Shown piece after piece: positions 22,314-36,640 of a DNA stretch of 64,000 nucleotides (position 1 is the stretch's first letter; each line of letters starts with the position of its first letter). The notes under the pieces were generated by a model. It was given only the letters and a program-made list of their open reading frames with translations. It ran no database searches and had not been told where the DNA came from. Made by a program: the position numbers and the translations under genes. This stretch comes from G963665495 sp963667575 (GTDB taxonomy: Bacteria > Desulfobacterota > Desulfovibrionia > Desulfovibrionales > Desulfovibrionaceae). The DNA lies in the NCBI GenBank assembly GCA_963667575.2, contig CAXXHY010000056.1, positions 253,944-317,943 of the forward strand, in the 5' to 3' direction.

Positions 22314-23456
22314 TCAAGTTCCGGTAGCGGAGTCTGAAAATTCTTCTGGAAACCGTACGGTAATGATCGTACCAAATGTATCCGATGTTTGCATGGAGAT
22401 TGTTCCGCCCAAGGTCTCGGCAATCAACTTTGCAGAATAGGTGCCCAGTCCGGTCCCTTTTTCCTTGCCACTGGTAGTATATTTTTCAAAAAAAGTATCG
22501 CGAATCTCCTCGGGAACAGTTCCATTGTTCTGTATACTGATGCATTTGTCTTCGTTTTCCTCAAGGCAGACCGTAACAGTACCCTCCGCAGGAGATGCCT
22601 CGATGGCATTTTTGATTAGATTCGTCAGAAGACTGTAGCATAACATCTCTTCTCCGTGCACGAGAAAGCGAATATTATCCGTACTAATAGGAAAACGATT
22701 AACAGTAATAATGAGCTTTGTCCCGTAAGTTCTGCATAGAGAAGTCATTTCTTCCGAGATATTCTGCAAAAGTGGCACAAGATCCACACATGCCGGGGCC
22801 AGAACATAGGAGCCTGTTTCCATCTTGAAAAGATCCAATGACATATTGAGCATATGCAGCATACGATACCCTGCGATTTCGACACGCCGCAGTTGCCGCT
22901 TCTGCTTCATGGTCAAATCATCATTGAGCATCAGCTGCGGTACTCCGATAATGGTACTCAAAGGTGTTCGCAAATCATGGCGTGAAATTCTTTCCACATC
23001 TTCCCTGAGCTGGTTGTACTTTCGCAGTTTCTCGTTCTGTTCTTTCAGCATCTCCCTGGCGACTTTCAGGGCAATATGATTCCGGACCCGTGCCCTGATG
23101 GAGGGGGGGCTGAAGGGTTTGCGCACAAAATCAATGGCCCCGCACTCGAGCCCTTTGGCCTCATCAACCACTTCCCGAATGGCCGTGATGAAAATCACCG
23201 GAATATCGGCTGTGTCAGGGTTCTGTTTCAAAAGCTTGCAGACCTCATAGCCATCCATGCCGGGCATGATAACATCCAGCAAAATCAGGTCGGGTTTTTT
23301 TGAAGAATTGGCGATGACCAGAGCCTGCTTTCCATTGAGGGCCGGGCTTATGACATATTCATCCTCCAGAACATCTGCCAGCAATCTGATATTGGTGATG
23401 TCGTCATCGACAATAAGAACCCTTTTTTTCGCAACCGGCTGCGCGTCTTTAATCAT
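22314..23456 (-). CDS. Response regulator-histidine kinase (REC-HisKA-HATPase)
   Basis: A 380-residue soluble signalling protein. An N-terminal receiver (about 11-125) has the acidic pair in VLIVDDD and the phospho-Asp in ILLDVIMPGMDGYEV (about 58), with the conserved KPF near the end. A HisKA domain holds the phospho-His in SRHDLRTPLSTIIG (about 160), and a HATPase domain has NLIKNAIEASP and GKEKGTGLGTYSAK. Such receiver-first kinases take phosphate from another kinase and then autophosphorylate or relay. It lies 50 bases downstream of a second protein of the same build (23507-24712), suggesting co-transcription and a phosphorelay. No transmembrane segment and no DNA-binding output. Confidence 0.9.
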   Translation of the reverse strand: MIKDAQPVAKKRVLIVDDDITNIRLLADVLEDEYVISPALNGKQALVIANSSKKPDLILLDVIMPGMDGYEVCKLLKQNPDTADIPVIFITAIREVVDEAKGLECGAIDFVRKPFSPPSIRARVRNHIALKVAREMLKEQNEKLRKYNQLREDVERISRHDLRTPLSTIIGVPQLMLNDDLTMKQKRQLRRVEIAGYRMLHMLNMSLDLFKMETGSYVLAPACVDLVPLLQNISEEMTSLCRTYGTKLIITVNRFPISTDNIRFLVHGEEMLCYSLLTNLIKNAIEASPAEGTVTVCLEENEDKCISIQNNGTVPEEIRDTFFEKYTTSGKEKGTGLGTYSAKLIAETLGGTISMQTSDTFGTIITVRFPEEFSDSATGT

Positions 23457-23506
23457 TAATAAACTCCGCGTATTCCATATCTCTAGATAAATACGCCAAC
23501 CTCACT

Positions 23507-24712
23507 CTACTCGCCCGTATGAATTCGCAGGGCGACAGAAAAAACACTCCCACTGCCCACTTTACTGCTGACCCAGATTCTTCCCTGCATCCGTTCCATA
23601 ATGACCTGGCTCAAAGAAAGGCCAATGCCAAGTCCTTTGGGCTTACCGGTCACGGAATCTCCAAGCTGCTGAAAATGTTGAAAAATACGCACCTGCTCTT
23701 CATTGGGAATTCCAGGACCGGCATCATGAATGGAGATGACCACCTCATTACCCAGCTGCCTGGCCTGGCAATACACTTCTCCATCCTCGCCGTTGAACTT
23801 AAAGGCATTGGAAATCAAATTTTCCAACACCTGCTCCAAACGCTGCGGATTGGTCAGAACCAAAGGCAAATCAGGTTCCACTTCAAGCTTCAACCTGACA
23901 TGTGGGCTTTTTGCAGCCATGCCGGCAGAAGCGATTGTTTTTCTCAGAAGCGGTTCCAGAGGCACCGGGCTGGTGGCTATCATCTGGTTTTCTGCCACCA
24001 GTTCGGAAAATTCCATCACATTGCGGACCTGCTTGCTCAAATATTCGGCCTGATGCGCAATGTGCTGCAAATTGTCCAGAACCTGCAAAACGGACTTGCG
24101 ACCTTTTTCACATTGAAGACTTTCCAGCTCAGCAAGCACGCTGCTGGAGAGTTTTTTTGAAGAAACCTTGGCAAAGCCGATGACCGAAGTCAGCGGCGTA
24201 CGCAATTCGTGGGAAACGGATTCCAACAAAGCCGATTTGAGCCTGTCGAGTTCCTTGAGTTCATCGTAGGCCCTTTTCAGCTGGCTTGTCTTGGCTGCGA
24301 CCAACTCCTCCAGCTCCTCTCTGTGAGCCTTCAATTCGAGTTGTGTCTGGATGCGCAGCAACACGATGGCGGGGATGATGGGCTTGCTGATGTAATCCAT
24401 GGCCCCGAGCTGAAGCCCTCTGGCCTCATCCCCCGGGGAATGCAGTGCGGAAATAAAAATAACCGGAATATCGGCGGTCTTTGGATCGGACTTGAGCTGT
24501 TCGCAAACCTCGTACCCGTCCATTTTTGGCATCATCACATCCAGAAGGATAATGTCCGGATGCAGTTCGGTCCTGATGCACTCCAAAGCGTCCGCACCAT
24601 TGTGAACAGACTTGACTTCGTATATTTTTTCAAGAATCGAAGTCAGAAGCTCCGCATTGGTAAAATCGTCATCAACGATCAGCACGCGTCTTTTGGATTC
24701 AATTGTCGACAT
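23507..24712 (-). CDS. Response regulator-histidine kinase (REC-HisKA-HATPase)
   Basis: A 401-residue protein built like its neighbour: receiver (VLIVDDDFTN, phospho-Asp in ILLDVMMPKMDGYEV), a coiled linker (about 125-175), HisKA (phospho-His in SVSHELRTPLTSVIGF) and HATPase (NLISNAFKFNGE, DAGPGIP, GLGIGLSLSQVI). I place the start at the ATG at 24712, behind GAGGTGG; a longer open frame reaches 24868 but its first 52 codons run through an intergenic repeat and read as low-complexity sequence. It opens a two-gene unit with the next receiver-kinase. Its input is presumably phosphate from the large hybrid kinase just upstream or from the membrane kinase downstream; this is inference. Confidence 0.9.
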   Translation of the reverse strand: MSTIESKRRVLIVDDDFTNAELLTSILEKIYEVKSVHNGADALECIRTELHPDIILLDVMMPKMDGYEVCEQLKSDPKTADIPVIFISALHSPGDEARGLQLGAMDYISKPIIPAIVLLRIQTQLELKAHREELEELVAAKTSQLKRAYDELKELDRLKSALLESVSHELRTPLTSVIGFAKVSSKKLSSSVLAELESLQCEKGRKSVLQVLDNLQHIAHQAEYLSKQVRNVMEFSELVAENQMIATSPVPLEPLLRKTIASAGMAAKSPHVRLKLEVEPDLPLVLTNPQRLEQVLENLISNAFKFNGEDGEVYCQARQLGNEVVISIHDAGPGIPNEEQVRIFQHFQQLGDSVTGKPKGLGIGLSLSQVIMERMQGRIWVSSKVGSGSVFSVALRIHTGE

Positions 24713-24782
24713 CTGCGCCACCTCATTACTTCTGTGCAACATCCCCATGAGATTGACCCTATGGGGCAGAACAATACATATC

Positions 24783-24912
24783 AATGGGGAACGGAAAACA
24801 CTAAATGCCCCGCTCTCGTGGCATTCGCCTCTGGCCCCGCCTATGGCGCGGCCGCCCTTATTATTCATCGCAAAATAATTCAGAATTTCTGCACTTATTA
24901 CTATTGGAACAA
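24783..24912. repeat. Dispersed intergenic repeat, copy A
   Basis: An AATGGGG-ACGGAAAA...GGCATTCGCC-CTGGCCCCGCC-ATGGCG core followed by CTTATTATTCATCGCAAAATAATT and AATTTCTGC-CT. It matches copy B (44823-44950) along about 130 bases and copy C (55894-55975) over the core, in the same orientation. It lies in the 361-base gap between the large hybrid kinase and the receiver-kinase gene. The remainder of that gap is AT-rich, with no gene seen. Confidence 0.7.
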
Positions 24913-25073
24913 AATTTCGCCACTTCGAAACAGTACAAAAACAGCTTCGGTTACAGGGCGAGCAAAAATTCTCACCTTCTTTTTGGGATCACAACAACAC
25001 TACAACATAATATAACAGATGCAACAAGATATTCTTTTGTAAGTCTGCAGCTACAGAAAACAAAGCAATACCT

Positions 25074-29702
<4,629 letters not shown>

Positions 29703-30019
29703 GTGCGTGTTGCCCTCCCCTTCAAGACAACGGCATCGACCTTAAAAAGGATACGAATTGCTATGCCCGGATTTTATCCTGCCGGAAGCATTACCACGAG
29801 AAGAATAGTATAGCCGTCTTCATATATATACAATCTGAAATATTTTAAAACCTTCCAGCATACGCAGAGTCATCGCGAAGGATGACAATGACTGCGCAGG
29901 CAGAAACGGTTTCAGGCTCTCCCAAACGACAAAAACTGCGTACGTGCATTACTTTTTAAGATCCCACGTACCATGGAGTCCGTTTGCTCAAAAGGCTGCC
30001 CAGCAGCATTGCCGCAGTC
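29703..30019. other. Intergenic region upstream of the hybrid kinase
   Basis: About 320 bases between the hybrid kinase start (leftward) and the NYN gene's terminator. It must carry the kinase promoter. It has an AT-rich stretch at 29815-29850 (TATATATACAATCTGAAATATTTT). I see no gene in it. Confidence 0.4.
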
Positions 30020-30060
30020 GCAAGAGAAAAGCAACCGGCGTTCAAATGAAGAACGCCGGT
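30020..30060 (-). terminator. Rho-independent terminator of the NYN gene
   Basis: A perfect ten-base stem ACCGGCGTTC/GAACGCCGGT with a seven-base loop, followed on the minus strand by TGCTTTTCTC, eight bases after the stop codon. Confidence 0.82.
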
Positions 30061-30068
30061 GAGTCACA

Positions 30069-31289
30069 TCAGCCTTTGGGCATGATCCAGCGCAAAAGTC
30101 TGTCCATGTCCTTTTCTTTCAGAGACATCTGAGAAGATATACAGAGATCGAAGACGTTCTTGGCAAATGCTTTTGCCAGATCCGCCGGTGTATCCTTGCC
30201 GTTCCACTTGTATCGGTAACCGACTTTGCTCAATCCGATCAAAATAAAATTGGCCTGCTGCCTGGAAAGATGCACGTCCTTTTCAATGCACCTGTCCCGC
30301 AAATTCTTCGACGTCATGGTCAGGTTGAACCCATTTTCTGCGATTTCGTCAGCAAGCAGTTCAAACACGAACTTGTAGCAGGCCGGAGTGACCAGAGGCG
30401 TATCGGTTATACTATGCACGTACTTGGCAAATTCAAACAGATCGGGATCATCCTTTTCAAACTGGCTTGGCCCCTCATCGGCTTCAGGCAGGGTATGAAG
30501 ATTCGGATTGTACGCATAGCCGGGTATGACCGATGACAGCGCTAGGCCTTTGAGGTCGATGCTGGTGAGAAAATCGCGAAATTTTCCCTCACCGAACCAG
30601 TCATTCAGATCAAGCTCCGCAAATTCTCTGCGGATGCGATCTGCCAGGGTTGCCATCACCATTGGTTCGGAGGATTTGTTCACAGTTTCCACTATGAACT
30701 CGCCAATTTCATTTTTAAGAGATTCGGTATTTTTTGCCGGAGAACGGCTTTGCTCAATCAGGTAAAAATTAAGGGCCTCCTCAACAAACTGATCTTCTCC
30801 TATCAGGGTACTTGCCGCGGATCTGTAAGCAGGGGAAGTCGCCCCCACGGCGAGAACGATTGTTTTGCGGCCTTTTTCCCGCAGACGAATCAACACCGGA
30901 GTAAAATCCGCATCTCCGGAAAATATGATAAACTCATCATATATAGGAGAATCATTTTCAAGCGCATCTATAATATCCAATACCATATGGATATCCGCAC
31001 TGGTTTTACCCCCCTTTGTCAAGGGCGGGCAATCAACGACATTGAACGCGGATGTCACAAAAAAAGGACGGTAATAATAAAAAGCTGCAGGGTTGAAGTA
31101 GCACTTACGAACCAGGATATCACGCGTTACTCTGCGTCCACCTTGAAAAAATTCATTTTGCGTCAGCCAGTCAAGCCATTGGCCGGGGTTTGTGGCAAAG
31201 CTTTCGGCAAGTTCTTTGCCATGGTCATTAAAAATTCTGCTGTAGATATTATCAAAATCCACAAACAATGCGCTGTTGAGCGTCGCCAA
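30069..31289 (-). CDS. NYN-domain (LabA/PIN-like) protein with LOTUS-like tail
   Basis: A 406-residue protein with an N-terminal NYN nuclease-like domain (about 1-170): the first acidic cluster is seen in ALFVDFDNI, a middle Asp in KTSADIHMVLDIIDAL, and the last acidic pair in FIIFSGDADFTPVLIRLREKG. Residues about 195-275 (IGEFIVETVNKSS...LADRIRREF...GKFRDFLTSI) fit an OST-HTH/LOTUS winged helix, and a second helical module follows (about 300-400). NYN-LOTUS proteins are thought to bind or cut RNA. The start is uncertain: no ATG fits, and a TTG at 31289 five bases after GGAGG is best; another in-frame TTG lies four codons earlier. It is a single-gene unit. Confidence 0.8.
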   Translation of the reverse strand: MATLNSALFVDFDNIYSRIFNDHGKELAESFATNPGQWLDWLTQNEFFQGGRRVTRDILVRKCYFNPAAFYYYRPFFVTSAFNVVDCPPLTKGGKTSADIHMVLDIIDALENDSPIYDEFIIFSGDADFTPVLIRLREKGRKTIVLAVGATSPAYRSAASTLIGEDQFVEEALNFYLIEQSRSPAKNTESLKNEIGEFIVETVNKSSEPMVMATLADRIRREFAELDLNDWFGEGKFRDFLTSIDLKGLALSSVIPGYAYNPNLHTLPEADEGPSQFEKDDPDLFEFAKYVHSITDTPLVTPACYKFVFELLADEIAENGFNLTMTSKNLRDRCIEKDVHLSRQQANFILIGLSKVGYRYKWNGKDTPADLAKAFAKNVFDLCISSQMSLKEKDMDRLLRWIMPKG

Positions 31290-31430
31290 AGCGTCCTCCA
31301 AGTAAAATCAGTTAGTTAACAGTTATTGTTAAATTATAAACAATAAACGAATACAAAAACAAGGGATAGCGAAAAAAAATCTCTCTAGTCAATACCGCCT
31401 TTTCCTACATAAAAACAACTCAGAAAATTT

Positions 31431-32369
31431 TCAAAATGCGGAATCCACCAGCAAATGCATGCGGGGTGGACTGTACACGTCGAAAGGAAGCTGCAGTTCC
31501 CTGCGCATGGCGGCCAGTTCCGGACAATTATTAACCATATGCCGCAGTTTTTCGTCGCCCGGCCCGCTGGGTTTGCAGCGCACGAGCAGTTTGTGCGCGA
31601 AAAACACCGGATAATATCGACCAACATCACGCGGATAATTGACCGTTACCACTGGCATATCGGGATATTTTCCTCGCAACTCCAGGGGGGGAAAACTCAC
31701 GGAGGTAAGGTTGCGCCTGTTTTCGAGCAATTTGACATCCGGAGCCTCGGGTATTTCCAGCATGACGGCATCAATCTCGTAAGCCCCCATAATGCACAGT
31801 TCGAGCAGAGAACGTACCGTGAACCAGCGCAAGTGCCCCGTATGCCACAATCCCGGACCATAAGGAAAGTCCCCGCTGAGGATGGTATGCTGCAGCTTCC
31901 AATATTGTACGTTGGGCGTGGCAATGATCAACAGCCCGTCGGGCGCCAGAAATTTGCGAATCTTGGCAAGGCAATACCAGGGATCTTTGAAATGTTCGAG
32001 CACGTCATGGAGCACGATGTAGTTGAAAAATCCCAGAAATTCCGGTTCCAGCTGATGACCGGAAAGCTCGAAATTGACATGAAACAGGCCGTCCACCAAC
32101 CCCTCCAGTCCGGCGCTCACCTCTCTGTCGATGTCCAGAGCATAGACCTCGGTGCACTTCTTGTCGCGCTGCAGCCGCAGGGCCAGCCCTCCGGATCCGC
32201 AGCCAAAATCCAGAATTCGATTCGAACCTTCCGGCAAAAGGTTGTACACGTTCCTCCGGAACGTACTCCCGTCAATTATGGCGTCGCGCCTTTCCTGCTT
32301 TGTCATGATATGAAAAATATCCCCATTCGGACAGATCATAATGAACGAAAAAGTTGACCAGCAAGCCAT
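31431..32369 (-). CDS. Class I SAM-dependent methyltransferase
   Basis: A 312-residue protein with a SAM-binding fold near the N-terminus: motif I ILDFGCGSGGLALRL, the acidic position in VYALDIDREVSAGL, and NYIVLHDVLEHFKDPW typical of Methyltransf_11/23 proteins. This is followed by LLIIATPNVQYW and a Trp/Tyr-rich patch (GPGLWHTGHLRWFTVRSLLEL), common in methyltransferases acting on sugars or lipids during cell-surface glycan synthesis. In-frame ATGs at 32339 and 32306 are alternative starts, and none has a strong ribosome site. The C-terminal 100 residues match nothing I recognise. The substrate is unknown. Confidence 0.75.
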   Translation of the reverse strand: MACWSTFSFIMICPNGDIFHIMTKQERRDAIIDGSTFRRNVYNLLPEGSNRILDFGCGSGGLALRLQRDKKCTEVYALDIDREVSAGLEGLVDGLFHVNFELSGHQLEPEFLGFFNYIVLHDVLEHFKDPWYCLAKIRKFLAPDGLLIIATPNVQYWKLQHTILSGDFPYGPGLWHTGHLRWFTVRSLLELCIMGAYEIDAVMLEIPEAPDVKLLENRRNLTSVSFPPLELRGKYPDMPVVTVNYPRDVGRYYPVFFAHKLLVRCKPSGPGDEKLRHMVNNCPELAAMRRELQLPFDVYSPPRMHLLVDSAF

Positions 32370-32605
32370 CCTACGCTAGGCAAAGCACTTCAGACAAATC
32401 GTAAGATTGACATCTTACGGAAATGTGTTCTCCAGGTAAACGTATGACGTTCCCTTCTCTCTGTTTTCAAGTTCGTCTGAATCATCAATAAAATATCTAA
32501 ACATTTTGTAGAGATAGCACAAAAGCATCAGACAATCCAGCCAACATCTACAGCCGATTGATTTTATTAGCTCTTTTTGCTAATAACAATGTTGGGGAGA
32601 ATTGC

Positions 32606-34345
32606 ATGAAACAAGTATATTTATACCTGCTACTAGCCATTCTGGTTCTTTCCGTTTCTGCGTGCGCGGTCAAAAAACCAGCAGAGGACCTTCAAGCAGC
32701 TGCAGCCGAAAACGATACGGAAATCCAGATCGAAGAAGAACCGCTGGACCAGGAACTCACAGAACCATGGCCTGAAATAGAAGGTCAGGTGACCCTCACC
32801 GAGACTGAAAAAAAGGCCCTGGAAACCAGTCTCGGTATCGATTACGTGCTGGACGAAGATTCCGCGCGGCTTATCCAGCAGCAGTTTCTCTTCCTCGTTC
32901 GCGAACATCCGCGTACCCTGCAGCGTTGGATAATCCGCTCCGGCCCCTACCTGCCGTACATCAAAGAAGTCTTCAAGCAGGAAGGTCTTCCCGAAGAACT
33001 GGCCTATCTCCCTTTCATCGAAAGCGGATTCAATCCCAAAGCTTACTCCCACGCAGGCGCAGCAGGCATCTGGCAGTTCATGTCCCAGACTGGCCGCAAC
33101 TACGGACTGCGCGTTGACCGCTGGATCGACGAACGCCGTGATCCTTTCAAGGCCACCCACGCGGCCGCCGGATATTTCAAGACGCTCTACGGCATGTTTC
33201 ACGACTGGACCCTCGCCCTGGCCTCCTACAATGCCGGAGAAGCCAAACTGGACAAGGCCTGCAAACAACTGGGCACCACAGAATTTTTCGCCATTGCCAA
33301 ATCCAACGAAAGCCTGAGTTACAAAGCGCGTCTGCGCAAGGAAACACTGGATTTTGTCCCCCGTTTTCTGGCTGTCTGTAAAATCATAGCCAACACCGAG
33401 GCGCTCGGCTTCACTCCTGCCAGCAGCGATGCCTCCACGGACCTGGCCCACCTTCAGGTCAAACCAGGCACCAACCTCAAGGGCCTGGCCCAGGCCTGCG
33501 GCATGAGCTGGAAAACCTTCCTGAGCTTCAACCTGGCGCATAAGCGCGTCATTTCCCCTCCAGGCAAGGCGACCACCGTGCATGTTCCCCTCACAAAAAT
33601 GGCTGAAGCCAAGGATTACCTTGCCAAGCCCGTTTCCAAGATGTTCAAGGATCACCAGATGTACACGGTGCGTCGCGGAGATTCCTGGTCGCTCATCAGC
33701 AAAAAATTCGGGGTCGGCATCGCGATACTCAAAACGGTCAACAACACCAGATCCAATCGGCTGCGGATCGGCCAGCGTGTCATTGTCCCCATCGACGTGG
33801 ACGGCGGCGCCATCCTTGCCGAAGAACGCCGGCAGTCCGCTCCCAAGTACACCAAAAGCGTCTACAAAGTGCGCAGTGGCGACACCTGGTCGGCAATCAG
33901 CGCCCGTACCGGAGTTTCCGTACGTGAGCTGAAAAAATACAACCATACCAGTTCGAATATGATCCGCGCCGGGCAAAAGGTTAAAGTGCCTGGCACGCGC
34001 TCTGAGCAAACAGCCAGCTCCTCTTCCGATCCTTATGTGGTTCGCCAGGGTGACACGCTTTCGCACGTCGCCATACGCACGGGCTCCAGCGTCAAGGCCT
34101 TGCTCGAAGCCAACAATATGAAATCTCCCAAGGACCTGCGCGCGGGGCAAAAGCTGGTCGTCCCCGGCAAGACCTCAACCCGCCGTTCCGGACAGACCAT
34201 CCATTATAAAGTTCGCAAGGGCGACACCCTCTGGGGGCTGGCCAACCGCTTCAACACCTCCACCAGCGAACTGCTGCGCCTCAACAACATGAACAAAAAA
34301 TCTGTTCTGCGCCCCGGCGACACCATCAAAATCGTGGCCAAATAA
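32606..34345 (+). CDS. mltD: Membrane-bound lytic murein transglycosylase D-like lipoprotein
   Basis: A 579-residue lipoprotein that would cleave peptidoglycan to 1,6-anhydromuropeptides. The ATG at 32606 follows GGGGAG, and a lipoprotein signal with lipobox VSAC (Cys about 21) comes next. The SLT domain covers about 115-270, with the catalytic Glu in FIESGFNPKAYSHAGAAGIWQFM and later ASYNAGEAKL. Four LysM domains follow, each opening with (Y/V)xVRxGD(S/T)W or GDTL (about 350, 425, 482 and 532), which bind glycan strands. Length and order match MltD. An independent unit flanked by a shared terminator. Confidence 0.93.
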   Translation: MKQVYLYLLLAILVLSVSACAVKKPAEDLQAAAAENDTEIQIEEEPLDQELTEPWPEIEGQVTLTETEKKALETSLGIDYVLDEDSARLIQQQFLFLVREHPRTLQRWIIRSGPYLPYIKEVFKQEGLPEELAYLPFIESGFNPKAYSHAGAAGIWQFMSQTGRNYGLRVDRWIDERRDPFKATHAAAGYFKTLYGMFHDWTLALASYNAGEAKLDKACKQLGTTEFFAIAKSNESLSYKARLRKETLDFVPRFLAVCKIIANTEALGFTPASSDASTDLAHLQVKPGTNLKGLAQACGMSWKTFLSFNLAHKRVISPPGKATTVHVPLTKMAEAKDYLAKPVSKMFKDHQMYTVRRGDSWSLISKKFGVGIAILKTVNNTRSNRLRIGQRVIVPIDVDGGAILAEERRQSAPKYTKSVYKVRSGDTWSAISARTGVSVRELKKYNHTSSNMIRAGQKVKVPGTRSEQTASSSSDPYVVRQGDTLSHVAIRTGSSVKALLEANNMKSPKDLRAGQKLVVPGKTSTRRSGQTIHYKVRKGDTLWGLANRFNTSTSELLRLNNMNKKSVLRPGDTIKIVAK

Positions 34346-34370
34346 TCCACGCATCAGACAGAAAAAAGCA

Positions 34371-34394
34371 AGGGCGCCCAGGCGCCCTTTTTTC
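34371..34394. terminator. Bidirectional terminator between convergent genes
   Basis: AGGGCGCC and GGCGCCCT form an eight-base stem with a two-base spacer, followed by TTTTTT on the plus strand. On the minus strand TTGCTTTTTT follows, so it can serve both mltD and the sigma-54 activator gene. Confidence 0.85.
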
Positions 34395-34413
34395 ATTGTG
34401 CCATAAAACAGAA

Positions 34414-36507
34414 CTACCCTGATTTGATTCCGTAACGCTGCATCTTGCGCACCACGGTGGACTGGTTCACGCCCAGGGCCCGTGCCATGGCCCGTGTACT
34501 CTGATATTTTTTCTGCGCACGCGAAAGAGCCTGGCGTTCGGCTTCCTCCAGAATGCTCTGCAGAGATTTGTCGTCCACATGTGCCTGGACCTCGGAGCAG
34601 GCGCCGGGGTCGGACGAACCAATGGCGCGGTTAACGTCCTGGCGGGTGATGACGTCGCTGCGCGCCATGACCACCAGACGCTCCAGCGTATTCTCAAGCT
34701 GACGGACGTTGCCCGGCCACTCCGTGGATATCAACACGTCCATGGCATCGGCCTCGATCTGTTTGCTCAGTCCGTGCTTCTGGTTGAAACGTCCGAGAAA
34801 AAGATAAATGAAGTCGAAAATGGCTTCCCGCCGTTCGCGCAAAGGCGGCACATATACGGGAACCACATTGAGGCGATAATACAGGTCGCGGCGAAAAAGC
34901 TTCTGCTCCACCAGTTCTTCCAGGTTCCTGTTGGTGGCCGCAATGATCCGCACATCCACCGAGATGCGGTGCACTCCGCCGACCCGTGCAAAGCTTTTGT
35001 CCTGCAGCACGCGCAGCATCTTGGCCTGGAGCCCCAGGGGCATCTCGCCGATTTCATCCAGAAAAAGGGTCCCGTTATTGGCTTCCTCAAAAAAACCGGT
35101 TTTTCCCGTACGCAATGCGCCGGTAAAGGCTCCGGGTTTGTATCCGAACAGTTCGGACTCCAGCAGGTGCTCGGGGATGGCCGCACAGCTCACTTTGACA
35201 AAGGGATGCTCCTGGCGCGTACTGCTCTCGTGAATCAGTTCCGCCACCACTTCCTTGCCAACGCCGGATTCTCCCAGAACAAGCACCGTGGAATCCACCT
35301 GAGCCAGGCGCATGGCCTGCTCGTAGACTTCCTGCATGCCCTTGGAGCGGATGATCACCTTGGCCTTGTGATCCATGTGACGCCGCAGGGTGTCCAGTTC
35401 TTTACGGTAGTGGTTCTGCAAACGGGCCATGCGCTCGAGCTCGGCCTGTAGCTTACGCAGTTCGGTTACGTCCCGGACATTGGTCACCACGCGCCAGATA
35501 TTGCCCTCGTGATCCAGAACGGGCGTGCCGGTGACCACAATGGTTTTGGTGTCCTTGACCTTCTGAATGATGGTTTCGGTCCTGCGGCTTTTCAGAACCC
35601 GCAGCGTGACGGATTCGTTGTAGAACCCCGCATCCACCAGCTCGCTCATGGTCCGGCCGATGACCTCATTGGCCCGAATACCCGTGATTCGTTCGTAGGC
35701 GCGGTTGATACGCAGCGTGCGGCCTTCGCCGTCCGTGATGTAGAATCCGTCAAAGGAAGAATCTATGATGGCGTGTTGTTCGGCGGAAAGATCGCGCAAA
35801 TTGATGAGTTCGCGCGAACGGGTCATCTGGTCCTGCACATTGCGCAGCAGCACCATGAAGCCCAGAGGATGATTTTCGGCGTTGACCCGCCAGATGATGG
35901 GCAGCAGGCGGACGGAATCGCGCCATGCCATATGGATGGACTGACCGTCGGCCGGATCCACCTCGATTTCGAACCCGGCTTTGCGCAGCACTTCGGACAA
36001 CTGCAAGCCGCAGAGGTCCATACTGATCCTGCTGCAAAGCAACCCGGCGGCAACATTGTGCCAGCCCACGGTCCAGTGGCTGTCCACCAGAAAGACCGGT
36101 TCCGGAAGGCCCTGAAAAATCTGGTGATAGGGCATCTCTCCGGACTGTCTGGCTCCGTAAGCGGCCTCAAGTACGGTCATGGTGTCTATGCCGCCAACGA
36201 CCGTATCCGCATCCAGCACGGCAAGGAAACGGCTTCCCTGCCAATCTATCTCCAAGATGTCCGTATCCGGATGCACCGTACAAAATACCGAACGCGTATG
36301 GTGTGCCACTGAATCCGACATGGCCGCGCCGTTGGCAAGTGCCTGCATCAGTTCTTCCAGAGTGAATATCCCGGTAAGTTCACCGTGCGAATCCATAACA
36401 CGGGCGCCCTGCACTCGCTGACGACGAAACAAAAACGCAGCGTCTCGAAGCGTGGCATCTTTGCGCAACGCTTCCACAGGGCCCTGCATAATATCACGTA
36501 CGCGCAT
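34414..36507 (-). CDS. Sigma-54-dependent activator with CBS pair and PAS domains
   Basis: A 697-residue regulator. Two CBS motifs occupy about 1-115 (MRVRDIMQGPVEALRKDAT, then FTLEELMQAL), which often sense adenine nucleotides. Two PAS domains follow (about 125-230 and 245-355, the second with FYITDGEGRTLRINRAYERITGI). The AAA+ domain has Walker A GESGVGKE (about 411), the sigma-54 contact loop GAFTGA (about 457) and FLDEIGEMPLGLQAK. A TyrR-type helix-turn-helix closes the chain (RAMARALGVNQSTVVRKMQ). The dehydrogenase and lactonase-like genes lie immediately upstream on the same strand and are the obvious candidates for its targets; I could not find a convincing -24/-12 site before them. 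Confidence 0.9.
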   Translation of the reverse strand: MRVRDIMQGPVEALRKDATLRDAAFLFRRQRVQGARVMDSHGELTGIFTLEELMQALANGAAMSDSVAHHTRSVFCTVHPDTDILEIDWQGSRFLAVLDADTVVGGIDTMTVLEAAYGARQSGEMPYHQIFQGLPEPVFLVDSHWTVGWHNVAAGLLCSRISMDLCGLQLSEVLRKAGFEIEVDPADGQSIHMAWRDSVRLLPIIWRVNAENHPLGFMVLLRNVQDQMTRSRELINLRDLSAEQHAIIDSSFDGFYITDGEGRTLRINRAYERITGIRANEVIGRTMSELVDAGFYNESVTLRVLKSRRTETIIQKVKDTKTIVVTGTPVLDHEGNIWRVVTNVRDVTELRKLQAELERMARLQNHYRKELDTLRRHMDHKAKVIIRSKGMQEVYEQAMRLAQVDSTVLVLGESGVGKEVVAELIHESSTRQEHPFVKVSCAAIPEHLLESELFGYKPGAFTGALRTGKTGFFEEANNGTLFLDEIGEMPLGLQAKMLRVLQDKSFARVGGVHRISVDVRIIAATNRNLEELVEQKLFRRDLYYRLNVVPVYVPPLRERREAIFDFIYLFLGRFNQKHGLSKQIEADAMDVLISTEWPGNVRQLENTLERLVVMARSDVITRQDVNRAIGSSDPGACSEVQAHVDDKSLQSILEEAERQALSRAQKKYQSTRAMARALGVNQSTVVRKMQRYGIKSG

Positions 36508-36640
36508 CAGGACTCCTTGGATAGAGTTTCGTTGTCACTGTAAATTGTAACGGACCTGAAGTCCAGAACCAGAGAAAATGTGCCGGAAATCAAAGGGAAG
36601 AAGTTGCCCCGCCGGGCAGGCGCCCGGCGGGGGGAGTGCA

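Noticed and set aside
24713..24868. 52-codon N-terminal extension of the receiver-kinase
   Set aside because: The extension runs through repeat copy A and reads as low-complexity sequence. The ATG at 24712 has a ribosome site and gives a normal receiver start.
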